DNA of 64,000 nt from Lachnospiraceae bacterium (lineage in GTDB: Bacteria; Bacillota; Clostridia; Lachnospirales; Lachnospiraceae). Below, in pieces: positions 1-8,398 of this stretch. The notes under the pieces are model-generated. The model was not told where the DNA came from, ran no database searches, and was given only the letters and a program-made list of their open reading frames with translations. The DNA is taken from assembly GCA_025758065.1 (NCBI GenBank), contig CP107199.1, forward strand, positions 1,168,501 to 1,232,500, given 5' to 3'. The position numbers and the translations under genes were made by a program. Each line of letters begins with the position of its first letter. The stretch's first letter is position 1.

Positions 1-229
1 TTTTAAATACCACATCATAGTCGTTTAAGCATTTCTGATAGTCCTCACCTGCAGTCCATTTGCCAATACCTTCCGGCTTTTCTTTAGGATGTGCCATATC
101 TGCCACATCTACAAGGGCACAGCAATCCAGCTTTTTTAACACATTCCAGGTAGATTTACCTTCACGTCCAAACCCCAGTATCAGTACCTTTTTTCCCTTT
201 ACCCAGGGAATTATTCTTTCGATCATCAT
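1..229 (-). CDS. murD: Mur ligase, MurD type (N-terminal part, runs off the left edge)
   Basis: Only the first 76 codons are inside the window. The product starts MMIERIIPWVKGKK and continues with the nucleotide-fold motif LILGFGREGKST, typical of the N-terminal UDP-binding domain of UDP-MurNAc-L-alanine:glutamate ligases. The ATG at 229 follows AAGAGG about ten bases upstream, which lies inside the end of the preceding gene. Only four bases separate it from the MurL-like gene, so the two are almost certainly co-translated. In Xanthomonas a MurD variant (MurD2) that adds L-glutamate is paired with MurL, and the pairing here suggests the same division of labour. The central ATPase and C-terminal domains cannot be seen, so a canonical D-glutamate-adding MurD is not excluded. 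Confidence 0.75.
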   Translation of the reverse strand, partial: MMIERIIPWVKGKKVLILGFGREGKSTWNVLKKLDCCALVDVADMAHPKEKPEGIGKWTAGEDYQKCLNDYDVVFK

Positions 230-233
230 AGTT

Positions 234-1649
234 TTATGCCTCTTCTTCACACTCTTGTGATTTGCAGTTCTTACGTACTAATTCCTCCCAGGCTGTTGGA
301 ACCAGGTTCTGCTCATCAAAATATCCGGAGAAATGATCTCCTTTGGCCTTGTATTCTTCATACAGACCGGTAGTCTTATAATATTTTAAAAGATAAGGCA
401 GTTTTTCCCCATCTTTTTCCAGACAGTCAATTGTCATAACAAGGGCTGTGTTGATCTCATCCCTGCTTCCCACACACTCAAATGGCTTTTCTTCCTGGAT
501 GCCGACCAGCTGTTCCATAGTAGACTGCATGGTCTCATCTTCTAACATATCCGTTCCAAAGATTTCTTTCACTTCTTCCCTGGAAAGGAAAGGGGAAAGA
601 ATAAAGTATACAAATAAGCACTTCGGACAATGGCCGCACCAGCTGTCTGTTTTGCTTCCCGCATTACAGCTTCTGAATATAGCGTGGTACTGCTTCTGTT
701 TTGCGAAATATTTTGCGATCTGGAACTCGCTTAATGGGCGCAGCATACTGAAATAGTAGGCACTTCCCGTCAGATAGTCAGTCTGATAACGATGAAAATC
801 TGTCTCAAATTTAAAGCTCTTGGAATACTGGTGGTTTACCGTACTTCCCTGGACTGTGCTTTCATTTGCACTGGATTCATTGGACAGCGCAATATAAGAA
901 AGACCTGCCATCCTTGCTGCGATCACAGTGGAAAATGCCACCAGCGCGGAAAATGGGGTATGTCCGTTTAAGAAACCTTCTTTATTTAACTGGAGCATGC
1001 GCTTATCCAGTGTACGATGTACACTTACCACATGGTCTGCGTCCAGTTTTGCAGATTCCGTAGTATGGATGGTAGCGCCTCTGGGATTAATGATATAGGC
1101 GAACACAGGCACATCTGCACTTTTTAACAGTTCCAAAGTGACAGCCGAATCCTTCCCGCCACCTACAGGCACAAGAATGCCCTTTTCAGAGCCTTTCGTA
1201 TCCTGTTTCTTTCCGTAGTCATTTTTCTGTTTGTTTTCTTCACCCAATTCGCAGACGATCTCCATAAAGCCTTCCTGATCTGCTTCTGTGATCTTATTTA
1301 CGTAGAAAAATTCCCCAAGACCATTAAAATACAGATCTTTCCACCAGAGGATCTGATCTTTGTTTAAAGCGCCTGCTTCGATCACTACCTGTGGTGAACA
1401 GGTGATCTTCCAGTAGCTGACCAGTTCTACCATTCCCAGGGAAAAGATCATTTTCTTCATCAATGGGTCTTCATTCCATTTCACCTGTGTATTTCCATTT
1501 TTGGGAAATATCCACGTGGGAGTAAATTCGGAAAGGCCTTCTATTTCAAAGGTATATGTGATCTTTAATTCGTTTAATGTTTCTTCTGTGCTGTAACCTC
1601 TGTAGAAGAAACGGGGATATTCTTTTCTGAATTTCAGGTAACGTTCCAT
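234..1649 (-). CDS. murL: MurL-like UDP-MurNAc-L-Ala-L-Glu epimerase
   Basis: A 471-residue protein with a PP-loop ATP-binding motif (PVGGGKDS, about residues 161-168) of the adenine nucleotide alpha-hydrolase fold and a cysteine cluster CGHCPKC near residues 338-344. This combination and length fit MurL, which in Xanthomonas uses ATP to epimerise the terminal L-Glu of UDP-MurNAc-L-Ala-L-Glu. The neighbouring downstream gene is a MurD-type ligase, the expected partner. A longer frame begins with TTG at 1667, but the AGAAAGAGG ribosome binding site lies inside that extension and serves the ATG at 1649. The assignment rests on fold motif, length and partnership; another ATP-pyrophosphatase acting on a peptidoglycan precursor remains possible. 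Confidence 0.65.
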   Translation of the reverse strand: MERYLKFRKEYPRFFYRGYSTEETLNELKITYTFEIEGLSEFTPTWIFPKNGNTQVKWNEDPLMKKMIFSLGMVELVSYWKITCSPQVVIEAGALNKDQILWWKDLYFNGLGEFFYVNKITEADQEGFMEIVCELGEENKQKNDYGKKQDTKGSEKGILVPVGGGKDSAVTLELLKSADVPVFAYIINPRGATIHTTESAKLDADHVVSVHRTLDKRMLQLNKEGFLNGHTPFSALVAFSTVIAARMAGLSYIALSNESSANESTVQGSTVNHQYSKSFKFETDFHRYQTDYLTGSAYYFSMLRPLSEFQIAKYFAKQKQYHAIFRSCNAGSKTDSWCGHCPKCLFVYFILSPFLSREEVKEIFGTDMLEDETMQSTMEQLVGIQEEKPFECVGSRDEINTALVMTIDCLEKDGEKLPYLLKYYKTTGLYEEYKAKGDHFSGYFDEQNLVPTAWEELVRKNCKSQECEEEA

Positions 1650-1689
1650 TTTGTACCTCTTTCTCAATTATATGTTCTCTCTGTACGCA

Positions 1690-3018
1690 TTACATTGTCT
1701 TCCATTTTCCTGTGCGGTACTCTGCATAGGAGATGGCCCAGTTTGCAAACCAGCCCACAGGAACTGCGCACCAGACCATGGCAATGCCAAATCTTGGGGC
1801 ACACGTAATGGCGATGATCACACGGATTCCTAAGTTTACCAGATTGGCAACGGTAAACATTTTCATATCACCGGCACCGCGCAGCAGGCCATCCACTGAC
1901 ATTTTAAAACCAATAAAGCAGAAAAACCAACCCATAAAGGTAAGATAACCGATTCCTGTGGAAAGTGCAACTGCCGTTCCTTCATTTCCAATGAACAGTC
2001 CGATCATACCCCGGTTAAATACCTCTAAAAAGAAGCAGATAACTGCTGCACAGACAATGACCATTTTACTGGCTGCGTGAAGTCCCTGAACGACACGGTC
2101 TTTCTGCTGTGCTCCGATATTTTGCGCTGTATAGGATGAAACGGCATTTCCGATGGCAGACATTGGCACAACACAGATGGACTCAATACGCATGGCTGCT
2201 GAAAAACCTGCCAGTGCCTCGGAACCAAAGCCGTTGACTACAGACTGTACCAGCATCATACCAATGGATACAGTAGACTGCTGGAGAATAGACGGAATAG
2301 CTATACGGGTCATTTCTGACAGCTCCATTGTATCAAACAGTGTTTTCTGCTTTCCTTCCAGATCGTTCAGGTTTTTAATAAGAACCGCAAAGGAAAGGAC
2401 AGCGGAAATTCCCTGTGCGATCAAAGTGGCCCATGCAACACCGGCTACTCCCATATCCATTTTTGTGACCATGATAATATCAAGGGCTACATTAAATACA
2501 GAAGAGAATATCAGGAAATACAGTGGGATCCTGGATTTTCCCAGTGCGTTGAACATGGCAGAAAGCACGTTGTACATAAAAAGGAAGGGCAGTCCCAGAA
2601 AATAGATCCGCAAATACTGTGCTGCCATATCCAGACAGTCTGACGGAGTATTTAACCAGATCATGATCTGTTTTCCAAGGACCAGACCTGCCACACCAAG
2701 ACATAAGCTGATACCAAGGAAGGATAAAAGAGCTGTAAATACAGCTGTTTTCATTCTCCCGTATTCTTTTGCACCAAAACAGCGGCTTACGATCACCGAT
2801 GCACCGATACCGCCGCCAATGGCTACACAAATAAAGATGTTGGTCAGTGCATAGGAAGCACCTACCGCTGCCAGAGCCTGCTCACTGACATAACGGCCTA
2901 CAATGGCAGAGTCTACCATGGTATAAGTCTGCTGGAACAGGTTTCCTATAATCATTGGCAGTGAAAATAAAAATAACGCCTGTAAGGGCGGTTTTTTTAT
3001 CAGATAATCATTATCCAT
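1690..3018 (-). CDS. MATE family multidrug/metabolite exporter
   Basis: A 442-residue polytopic membrane protein with about twelve hydrophobic segments in two similar halves. The start matches the MATE pattern: FSLPMIIGNLFQQTYTMVDS, then IVGRYVSEQALAAVGAS. MATE proteins export cationic drugs or metabolites using a Na+ or H+ gradient. Start ATG at 3018 is preceded by a perfect AGGAGG nine bases upstream. It lies 40 bp upstream of the MurL-like gene on the same strand, so the three may form one operon. The substrate cannot be read from sequence. A family 1 repeat remnant sits directly upstream. Confidence 0.9.
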   Translation of the reverse strand: MDNDYLIKKPPLQALFLFSLPMIIGNLFQQTYTMVDSAIVGRYVSEQALAAVGASYALTNIFICVAIGGGIGASVIVSRCFGAKEYGRMKTAVFTALLSFLGISLCLGVAGLVLGKQIMIWLNTPSDCLDMAAQYLRIYFLGLPFLFMYNVLSAMFNALGKSRIPLYFLIFSSVFNVALDIIMVTKMDMGVAGVAWATLIAQGISAVLSFAVLIKNLNDLEGKQKTLFDTMELSEMTRIAIPSILQQSTVSIGMMLVQSVVNGFGSEALAGFSAAMRIESICVVPMSAIGNAVSSYTAQNIGAQQKDRVVQGLHAASKMVIVCAAVICFFLEVFNRGMIGLFIGNEGTAVALSTGIGYLTFMGWFFCFIGFKMSVDGLLRGAGDMKMFTVANLVNLGIRVIIAITCAPRFGIAMVWCAVPVGWFANWAISYAEYRTGKWKTM

Positions 3019-3043
3019 TTTATTGCAGCCTCCTGTGTGTCTA

Positions 3044-3101
3044 ATGTACTCTCGGAATCTTTTTGTACTTGATTTTGCGAGAAAAGACTCTGAAAATTCA
3101 T
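3044..3101 (+). repeat. Family 1 palindromic repeat, internally deleted copy D
   Basis: Starts with ATGTACTCTCGGAATC, the same left arm as the full 163-bp copies at 30619 and 50943. It then jumps after GCGAGA straight into AAAGACTCTGA, the outer part of the right arm. The central hundred or so bases are missing and the remaining arms still form a short hairpin. It lies in the 230-bp spacer upstream of the MATE gene; no other feature is evident in that spacer. Confidence 0.75.
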
Positions 3102-3248
3102 TTCCTGTATTAGTATATCGGAGAATGAGGATTTATTCAATAGAATATACTTGCCGTATTTAAATGTGAAAAAACAGAGTTCACAACTGTATCATACGGA
3201 ATTTTCAGTTCAGAAAATTCCTACCCGTGAAAAGTAACAAAACAGATC

Positions 3249-3782
3249 CTATAAAACCACCAGACGGTCAGCCAGAAATACCCCCACTGCCAGACTGACA
3301 AGCGCAGCCAAAAGTCCCCCTGCAAGCGTGTACCGGGTACGGCTGATACCAACAAAACCAAAATATACACTCATGCAATAAAGTACAGTTTCTGTACTTC
3401 CCATAAGAATGGAGGCCATAAGGCCGATCCGGGAGTCCGGGCCATAATTTTTAAACAAGTCCAATAACAGACCCACAGCGGCGGAGTTGGAAATCAGACG
3501 CACAAATGCAATAGGGATAATTTGCCCCGGAAGACCCAGGGAAGTGGCCGGTGCTTCTAAAATCTGACTTAAAAATTCTAAAAATCCAGAAGCCCGAAGT
3601 ACGCCTACCGCGGTCATCAGCCCCACCAGAGAAGGTACTACCTGAACTACAGTGCCCATCCCTTCTTTTGCGCCCCACAGAAAATCATCAAATACCTGAC
3701 GTTTTCCAAGAATGCCGAAACCAACAATATAAAAAATAATAAGTGGAACCATAAGATCTGATAAAAACAAAAGAAAACCCAT
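3249..3782 (-). CDS. spmB: Spore maturation protein SpmB
   Basis: A 177-residue membrane protein of the nucleoside-recognition (Gate) fold: hydrophobic N-terminus LSDLMVPLIIFYIVGFG, central VVPSLVGLMTAVGVLR, and the SNSAA and GSTETVLYCMSVYFG segments conserved in SpmB. SpmA and SpmB are both needed for spore core dehydration in Bacillus subtilis. The frame extends to a GTG at 3803 without a clear ribosome binding site; the ATG at 3782 gives the usual family length and is preferred, but the start is uncertain. Unusually, its partner spmA is not adjacent: it lies 3.7 kb away, with cysK, a lysozyme gene and an opposite-strand GGDEF gene between. Confidence 0.85.
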   Translation of the reverse strand: MGFLLFLSDLMVPLIIFYIVGFGILGKRQVFDDFLWGAKEGMGTVVQVVPSLVGLMTAVGVLRASGFLEFLSQILEAPATSLGLPGQIIPIAFVRLISNSAAVGLLLDLFKNYGPDSRIGLMASILMGSTETVLYCMSVYFGFVGISRTRYTLAGGLLAALVSLAVGVFLADRLVVL

Positions 3783-3878
3783 AAAAAATACCCATCCCCA
3801 CACATGCTTTGTTTTTACAACATACGTGGAAATGGATATTTTTATGAATATGGGGATGAGAGTATACGATACCCGGAA

Positions 3879-4814
3879 TTATGCCTCAGTAAATAATGGA
3901 GTGGAGTAGTATCTGTCACCGCTGTCTGGAAGAAGAGCTACAATGGTCTTTCCTTCGTTTTCAGGACGTTTTGCCAGCTGGATGGCTGCATATAAAGCTG
4001 CACCAGAAGAGATACCGGTTAAGATACCTTCTGTCTTTGCAAGAAGCTTGGATGCTTCAAATGGATGCTCATTGTCGATGGGCATAACCTCATCGTAGAT
4101 CTTGGTATCCAGTACCTTGGGTACGAAACCAGCACCGATTCCCTGGATCTTATGTGCACCGCCATGTCCTTCAGAGAGAACAGGAGAAGTTGCAGGCTCT
4201 ACTGCTACTACCTTTACATTTTGGTTCTGCTCTTTTAAGTATGTGCCAACACCGGTAATTGTGCCGCCTGTACCTACACCTGCTACGAAGAAGTCTACCT
4301 GACCCTCTGCATCTCTCCAGATCTCAGGACCTGTGGTCTCTTTGTGGATCTTCGGGTTTACAGGGTTTACAAACTGGCCTGGGATAAAGCTGTCCGGGAT
4401 CTCTTTTGCCAGTTCATCTGCCTTTGCGATAGCTCCGCTCATTCCCTTATCCCCAGGTGTAAGGACGATCTCAGCGCCATATGCCTTTAAAATGTTGCGG
4501 CGCTCTACGCTCATGGTCTCCGGCATGGTTAAGATCACGCGGTAGCCCTTGGATGCCGCTACAGATGCAAGTCCGATACCTGTATTTCCGGAAGTTGGTT
4601 CAATAATAACAGAACCTGGTTTTAAAACGCCTCTTGCTTCTGCATCTTCGATCATTGCCTTTCCTACACGGTCTTTTACACTTCCTGCCGGGTTAAAGTA
4701 TTCCAGCTTCAGTAAAATTCTTGCTTTTAATCCTTCTTTTTTCTCCAGATTTACCGGCTCTAAAAGTGGTGTGTTTCCTACTAATCCTGCTGCTCCCTTA
4801 ACAATTCCTGCCAT
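3879..4814 (-). CDS. cysK: Cysteine synthase A (O-acetylserine sulfhydrylase)
   Basis: A 311-residue PLP enzyme that makes L-cysteine from O-acetylserine and sulfide. Visible hallmarks are the PLP lysine in NPAGSVKDR (Lys47), the substrate loop PTSGNTGIGLA, the phosphate-binding GVGTGGTITGVG and the C-terminal SGAAL and PDSGDRYYST motifs. Length is normal for CysK. The frame extends to an ATG at 4835, but AAGGAG lies inside that extension, six bases before the ATG at 4814, which is the real start. It is likely transcribed alone: a strong terminator precedes it at 4883-4923. No T-box or other sulfur riboswitch is visible in the short leader. Confidence 0.95.
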   Translation of the reverse strand: MAGIVKGAAGLVGNTPLLEPVNLEKKEGLKARILLKLEYFNPAGSVKDRVGKAMIEDAEARGVLKPGSVIIEPTSGNTGIGLASVAASKGYRVILTMPETMSVERRNILKAYGAEIVLTPGDKGMSGAIAKADELAKEIPDSFIPGQFVNPVNPKIHKETTGPEIWRDAEGQVDFFVAGVGTGGTITGVGTYLKEQNQNVKVVAVEPATSPVLSEGHGGAHKIQGIGAGFVPKVLDTKIYDEVMPIDNEHPFEASKLLAKTEGILTGISSGAALYAAIQLAKRPENEGKTIVALLPDSGDRYYSTPLFTEA

Positions 4815-4882
4815 AATAAGCTCCTTTCCATGCACAGCACATATGCCTATCTGTTCACTGGGTTTTGATTTATGGGTATTAT

Positions 4883-4923
4883 AAAACCCATAAACCTACC
4901 TGTCAATAGGTTTATGGGTTTTT
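4883..4923 (-). terminator. Intrinsic terminator downstream of the GH25 lysozyme gene
   Basis: A 15-bp perfect stem (AAACCCATAAACCTA against its complement) with a nine-base loop begins four bases after the lysozyme stop codon. On the minus strand it is followed by a T-rich run. It separates lysozyme transcription from cysK. Confidence 0.85.
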
Positions 4924-4926
4924 ATT

Positions 4927-5886
4927 TCAATACATCATAGCTCCATTTGCAGCGAACCGGTAAGTCCTGCCATCAATGACCATTTCCGTATTGCTGACCA
5001 TGGCTCCATTTGCATCCATATAATACCAGTTATCTCCCACCTGTACCCAGCCGGTCTGCTTCACATAATCTTTCATGTAATACCATCTGCTATCAATCTT
5101 CTTCCAGCTATTTGCAGGGATTTTAGAACTATAGTCTGTAAACGACAGTTCAATGGTCACATGATCATTAATCCCATCTACATTTCCTTCCTGGGTGCAC
5201 TGCCAGATAGTGCGGTTTGGATAACTGTTTACTGTGCCATAACGTGCATACCAGATATCATATGGGATATCTGCTGTATTTAAGTGATTGGTAAGCCAGT
5301 CATTATTTGCATACACAATAGGGCAATAACCTGCATCTACGATCACCTTGCAGAAGGCATTTACATTTTCCGTGATCTGGGCTGCACTTAAACCCTGTTC
5401 CAACAGGTAATTAGACTCCACATCATAAGCTACCGGATAGGAAACCGGAAAATCCTTAATAACCTGGAGCACATACTCTGCCTCATCTGCTGCCGTCTGT
5501 GCATCCAGCGCCTGCGTATAGAAGAACACGCCTGTTTTTATGCCATGGGCTGCTGCTTCTGTTATATTCCGTTCAAAATACGGATCCCTGTCTTTATAAT
5601 AGCCAATGCGGATCATGGCAAAACCAACGCCATCTGCAGCCACTTTTCCCCAATCAATACCATTTTCCTTATTTGCACGGTTCTGGTATTTTGTCACGGT
5701 AATACCTTTTGCCACTGCCCCCTCAACAGGCGCACCTGAAGCATCTACATAACTGCCATTTTCAAAATCCCATGCTTTTGCCTGGGCTGCCATAGGAAAA
5801 GCCAGCGAAACTGCAAGCACTGCTGCTGCCAATTTCAGAGAACCCTTATATTTCATATACCGGATTTTATTCCCATTCTGTTTCAT
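4927..5886 (-). CDS. Secreted GH25 lysozyme with cell-wall-binding repeats
   Basis: A 319-residue exported muramidase. Residues 1 to about 37 form a signal peptide with a long basic n-region and cleavage near AAQAKA. About residues 62-235 are a GH25 domain: GITVTKYQNRA, AMIRIGYY, GVFFYTQA, the acidic pair in YPVAYDVES, and the end pattern IWQCTQEG. The C-terminus carries choline/glucan-binding type repeats rich in W and Y (WYYMKDYVKQTGWVQ, NWYYMDANGAMVSN). The ATG at 5886 has AAAGGA upstream; a second ATG at residue 11 is less likely. The role is probably remodelling or lysis of peptidoglycan. Confidence 0.9.
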   Translation of the reverse strand: MKQNGNKIRYMKYKGSLKLAAAVLAVSLAFPMAAQAKAWDFENGSYVDASGAPVEGAVAKGITVTKYQNRANKENGIDWGKVAADGVGFAMIRIGYYKDRDPYFERNITEAAAHGIKTGVFFYTQALDAQTAADEAEYVLQVIKDFPVSYPVAYDVESNYLLEQGLSAAQITENVNAFCKVIVDAGYCPIVYANNDWLTNHLNTADIPYDIWYARYGTVNSYPNRTIWQCTQEGNVDGINDHVTIELSFTDYSSKIPANSWKKIDSRWYYMKDYVKQTGWVQVGDNWYYMDANGAMVSNTEMVIDGRTYRFAANGAMMY

Positions 5887-6110
5887 CTATTCCCGTCCTT
5901 TCTGTTTTTCACAAATCATTCATGAGAGTTTCCGCCTGGGATAACAGGCAGCTAAGCAGGCATGTGGAGAACCTGAATATAAGGTATTATAACTCTGTTT
6001 CAGCAAATAAGTATTAATATTTGTCGAAGAAAGTCTAAAAATTGTCCTACCATTTTTCAAAAAAATCGGATATAATAAATAATATAGTTATGCACTAGGA
6101 GCGATTTTTT

Positions 6111-7451
6111 ATGTCTAAAGTTTGGGAATTTTTTGAAAATATGAATGAAGCTGTTTATGCTTCTGATATAGATACATATGAACTGATCTATTTAAACAAA
6201 ACAGCCAGAAATCTGTTCCATTTTAAGGATAAGGCTGCTTATAAAGGTAAAAAATGCTACGAAATCCTGCAGCAATGCTCCTCTCCCTGTGCAATGTGTA
6301 CCAATAAACGCTTAAAACCAGATGAATTTTACGAATGGTCCCGTTTTAATCCGATGGTGAATCGTTCTTTTCTGCTGAAAGATACTATGGTCATTGATGA
6401 CGGGCGCAGAATCCGAATTGAAATAGCGATCGATCTGGATATCCAGGAAATGACAAAGAAAACTTTCTCCCAGTTTACAGACACTGAAGCTCTGATCAAT
6501 GAAGGGCTTCGCTGTGCTCTGGCAGAAGAAACACCTGAACAGTCTATTAATACATTATTGCAGTATCTGGGACAGATGTTCCACAGCGACCGGGTATATA
6601 TTTTCGAGAAAAATAAACATGGCAACTTTGATAATACCTTTGAATGGTGCACCTGTGGCGTTTCTCCCCAGATAAATATGCTGCACAATATCCCACCGGA
6701 AGCACTGGGAACATGGCCTTCCACTTTCCAGAAAGGAGAAAGCGTGATCATCCGGAATTTGGATGATATTATGTCTTATGATCCTGTTGTGTATGAAACA
6801 CTTATGCCCCAGAATATTAAACGGCTGGTCACCAGCCCTATTTCCCGCAATCAGGATATAATCGCTTTCTATGGTATCGACAATCCACCCCTTGATCGTA
6901 TGGATCATATTGCTTTTATGCTTCAGCTATTTGGACATTTTATCGATTCCATGCTGCGACGCAGAAATCTGGTTGAAAAGCTGGAAAACTTAAGCTATTA
7001 TGACCAGCTGACCGGTGCGAAAAACCGCCATGCCCTGAATGAACAGCTGGCTTCCCTTACCAAGGGCCAAAGTCTGGGCATACTTTACGGTGATGTTATG
7101 GGATTAAAACAGATCAATGATACTTTGGGACATCAGGCTGGCGATAAAGCCCTTCTTTATGCCTGTGAAAAACTGAAATCCCATTTTCCGGAGGAATGTG
7201 TATACCGTATTGGCGGTGATGAGTTTATTGTGCTCATACCGGGCATTACAGAAAATCTGTTCCAGTCCATGATCCGTTCTATACTGGCAGATATGGCAGA
7301 AAGCTCCGTTCACCTGGCTCTTGGCTCTGTGTGGGTAGAAGATTGTACTGACAATGCTGAAAAGGCTCTGTCTGAAGCAGATGCCAGAATGTATGAAGAT
7401 AAACGGGCCTATTATGCAAAGAACAGACAGTTAGACAGAAGGAGACGTTAA
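6111..7451 (+). CDS. PAS-GAF-GGDEF diguanylate cyclase
   Basis: A 446-residue cytoplasmic signalling protein, the first plus-strand gene. An N-terminal PAS-like domain (about 1-110) includes a cysteine-rich stretch CSSPCAMC. A GAF-like domain (about 130-290) follows, then a C-terminal GGDEF domain opened by DQLTGAKNRHAL and holding an intact IGGDEF active-site loop near residue 387, so synthesis of cyclic di-GMP is expected. No RxxD inhibitory site is seen five residues before GGDEF. AGGAGCGA precedes the ATG. A TATAAT-like -10 lies at 6071-6076, but no well-spaced -35 is seen. The PAS cysteines could bind a metal or sense redox; this is inference. Confidence 0.9.
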   Translation: MSKVWEFFENMNEAVYASDIDTYELIYLNKTARNLFHFKDKAAYKGKKCYEILQQCSSPCAMCTNKRLKPDEFYEWSRFNPMVNRSFLLKDTMVIDDGRRIRIEIAIDLDIQEMTKKTFSQFTDTEALINEGLRCALAEETPEQSINTLLQYLGQMFHSDRVYIFEKNKHGNFDNTFEWCTCGVSPQINMLHNIPPEALGTWPSTFQKGESVIIRNLDDIMSYDPVVYETLMPQNIKRLVTSPISRNQDIIAFYGIDNPPLDRMDHIAFMLQLFGHFIDSMLRRRNLVEKLENLSYYDQLTGAKNRHALNEQLASLTKGQSLGILYGDVMGLKQINDTLGHQAGDKALLYACEKLKSHFPEECVYRIGGDEFIVLIPGITENLFQSMIRSILADMAESSVHLALGSVWVEDCTDNAEKALSEADARMYEDKRAYYAKNRQLDRRRR

Positions 7452-7468
7452 AGTACGTCTCCTTTTTT
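7441..7468 (+). terminator. Terminator of the GGDEF gene, overlapping the convergent spmA stop
   Basis: GGAGACGT pairs with ACGTCTCC across a six-base loop, followed by TTTTTTAT. The stem contains the stop codons of both convergent genes, which overlap by four bases. The T-run serves the plus-strand gene. Confidence 0.85.
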
Positions 7469-8077
7469 ATTGGAACGATCCATGATCCTGCAAAAAAATA
7501 CCGCTGCCAGAGTACTTACCATAGTTGCCACAAGACATGGACCTGTAACAGCTGCCGCAGATACACTGTGATACTGGCTTCTGTAAGCGATGATATTCAC
7601 CGGGATCAGCTGAAGGGATGATATGTTCATGACCAAAAACGTACACATTTCATTGCTGGCAGTGCCTTTGGGAACTGCCCGAACCGTGCTTTTCTCTTTT
7701 CTGCGCATCTCTTCTATTTTTTCCAGTTCTTTCATGGCCTTAAGTCCCGCAGGGGTTGCGGCCCAGCCAAGCCCTAAAATATTTGCAATGAAATTTACTG
7801 AAATCTGTCTGGCAGCTTCACAGTCCGTTGGCAGATCTGGAAACAGAAACTTTAATATGGGCCTCATTTTCCCCGAAAGCTGCTCTACCAGCCCGGCCCT
7901 GCTTCCTATCTCCAGGATCCCGTTCCAGAAAGCTACGATCCCCACCATGGTGAGGCTTAATGTTACTGCTTCCCCAGCTGCGCTTAAAGCTCCTTCTGTT
8001 ACCTGAGCCAGTCTTCCATGAAATGCTCCCCATATGATCCCCAGAAAAAGCATTCCGCTCCAGATATAATTTAACAT
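7448..8077 (-). CDS. spmA: Spore maturation protein SpmA
   Basis: A 209-residue membrane protein with the SpmA start MLNYIWSGMLFLGIIWGA. Conserved motifs include FWNGILEIGSRAGL, LSGKMRPILKFLFPDLP, NFIANILGLGWAATPAGLKA and the loop NEMCTFLVMNISSLQLIPV. With SpmB it acts in spore core dehydration. The frame continues to 8116, but family alignment favours the ATG at 8077. The ribosome binding site is weak (AAGGAACG, rather far upstream). It overlaps the end of the convergent GGDEF gene by four bases. Normally adjacent to spmB, here it is separated from it. Confidence 0.85.
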   Translation of the reverse strand: MLNYIWSGMLFLGIIWGAFHGRLAQVTEGALSAAGEAVTLSLTMVGIVAFWNGILEIGSRAGLVEQLSGKMRPILKFLFPDLPTDCEAARQISVNFIANILGLGWAATPAGLKAMKELEKIEEMRRKEKSTVRAVPKGTASNEMCTFLVMNISSLQLIPVNIIAYRSQYHSVSAAAVTGPCLVATMVSTLAAVFFCRIMDRSNKKGDVL

Positions 8078-8165
8078 ATGACTTTTTCTGCGTTCCTTAC
8101 ACACCCATTTATACACATTTTATGATCTGGTGCACGGGAAAATACACCTTCCTGTAGTGCAAAAG

Positions 8166-8347
8166 TTATCCACAATCTAAATCTTGTATTTCCCCTTTTT
8201 TTTACCACATATCTTGTGTTTGTCGGTGGATAATGTGGATAACTTTGGGGATAACTCTGTTTATAGTGTGTGTAAACCATGGGGAAACTGTGGGGAAATA
8301 TGTATTTTTATGTGGAAATAGAAAATTTTGTGGATTTTTTATCCACA
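8166..8347. promoter_or_regulatory. DnaA-box cluster in the 321-bp spmA upstream spacer
   Basis: Three exact TTATCCACA boxes lie at 8166-8174 (plus), 8234-8242 (minus) and 8339-8347 (plus). Near-matches lie at 8225-8233 and 8246-8254 (minus). The surroundings are AT-rich with several TGTGGGGAAA and TGTGGAAAT stretches. No dnaA, dnaN or rpmH is present, so this is unlikely to be oriC; it may be a DnaA-binding regulatory or titration cluster. No gene is seen in the spacer. Confidence 0.5.
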
Positions 8348-8398
8348 TTTTCACAGATTTTGGAAATCTGCTTTTGAATTTTCCTGGCTCATCCTGTT

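Noticed and set aside
2153..2605. A 150-codon plus-strand frame inside the MATE gene
   Set aside because: Shadow frame with no ribosome site or plausible protein character.
3804..3878. Terminator of cysK or a family 3 copy near 3838
   Set aside because: ATCCCCA/TGGGGAT can pair over 65 bases and GATATTTTTATGAATATGG loosely resembles family 3, but neither is strong enough to list as a feature.
8166..8347. Chromosomal origin of replication
   Set aside because: DnaA boxes are present, but dnaA, dnaN, rpmH and an unwinding-element arrangement are not, so only a DnaA-box cluster is claimed.
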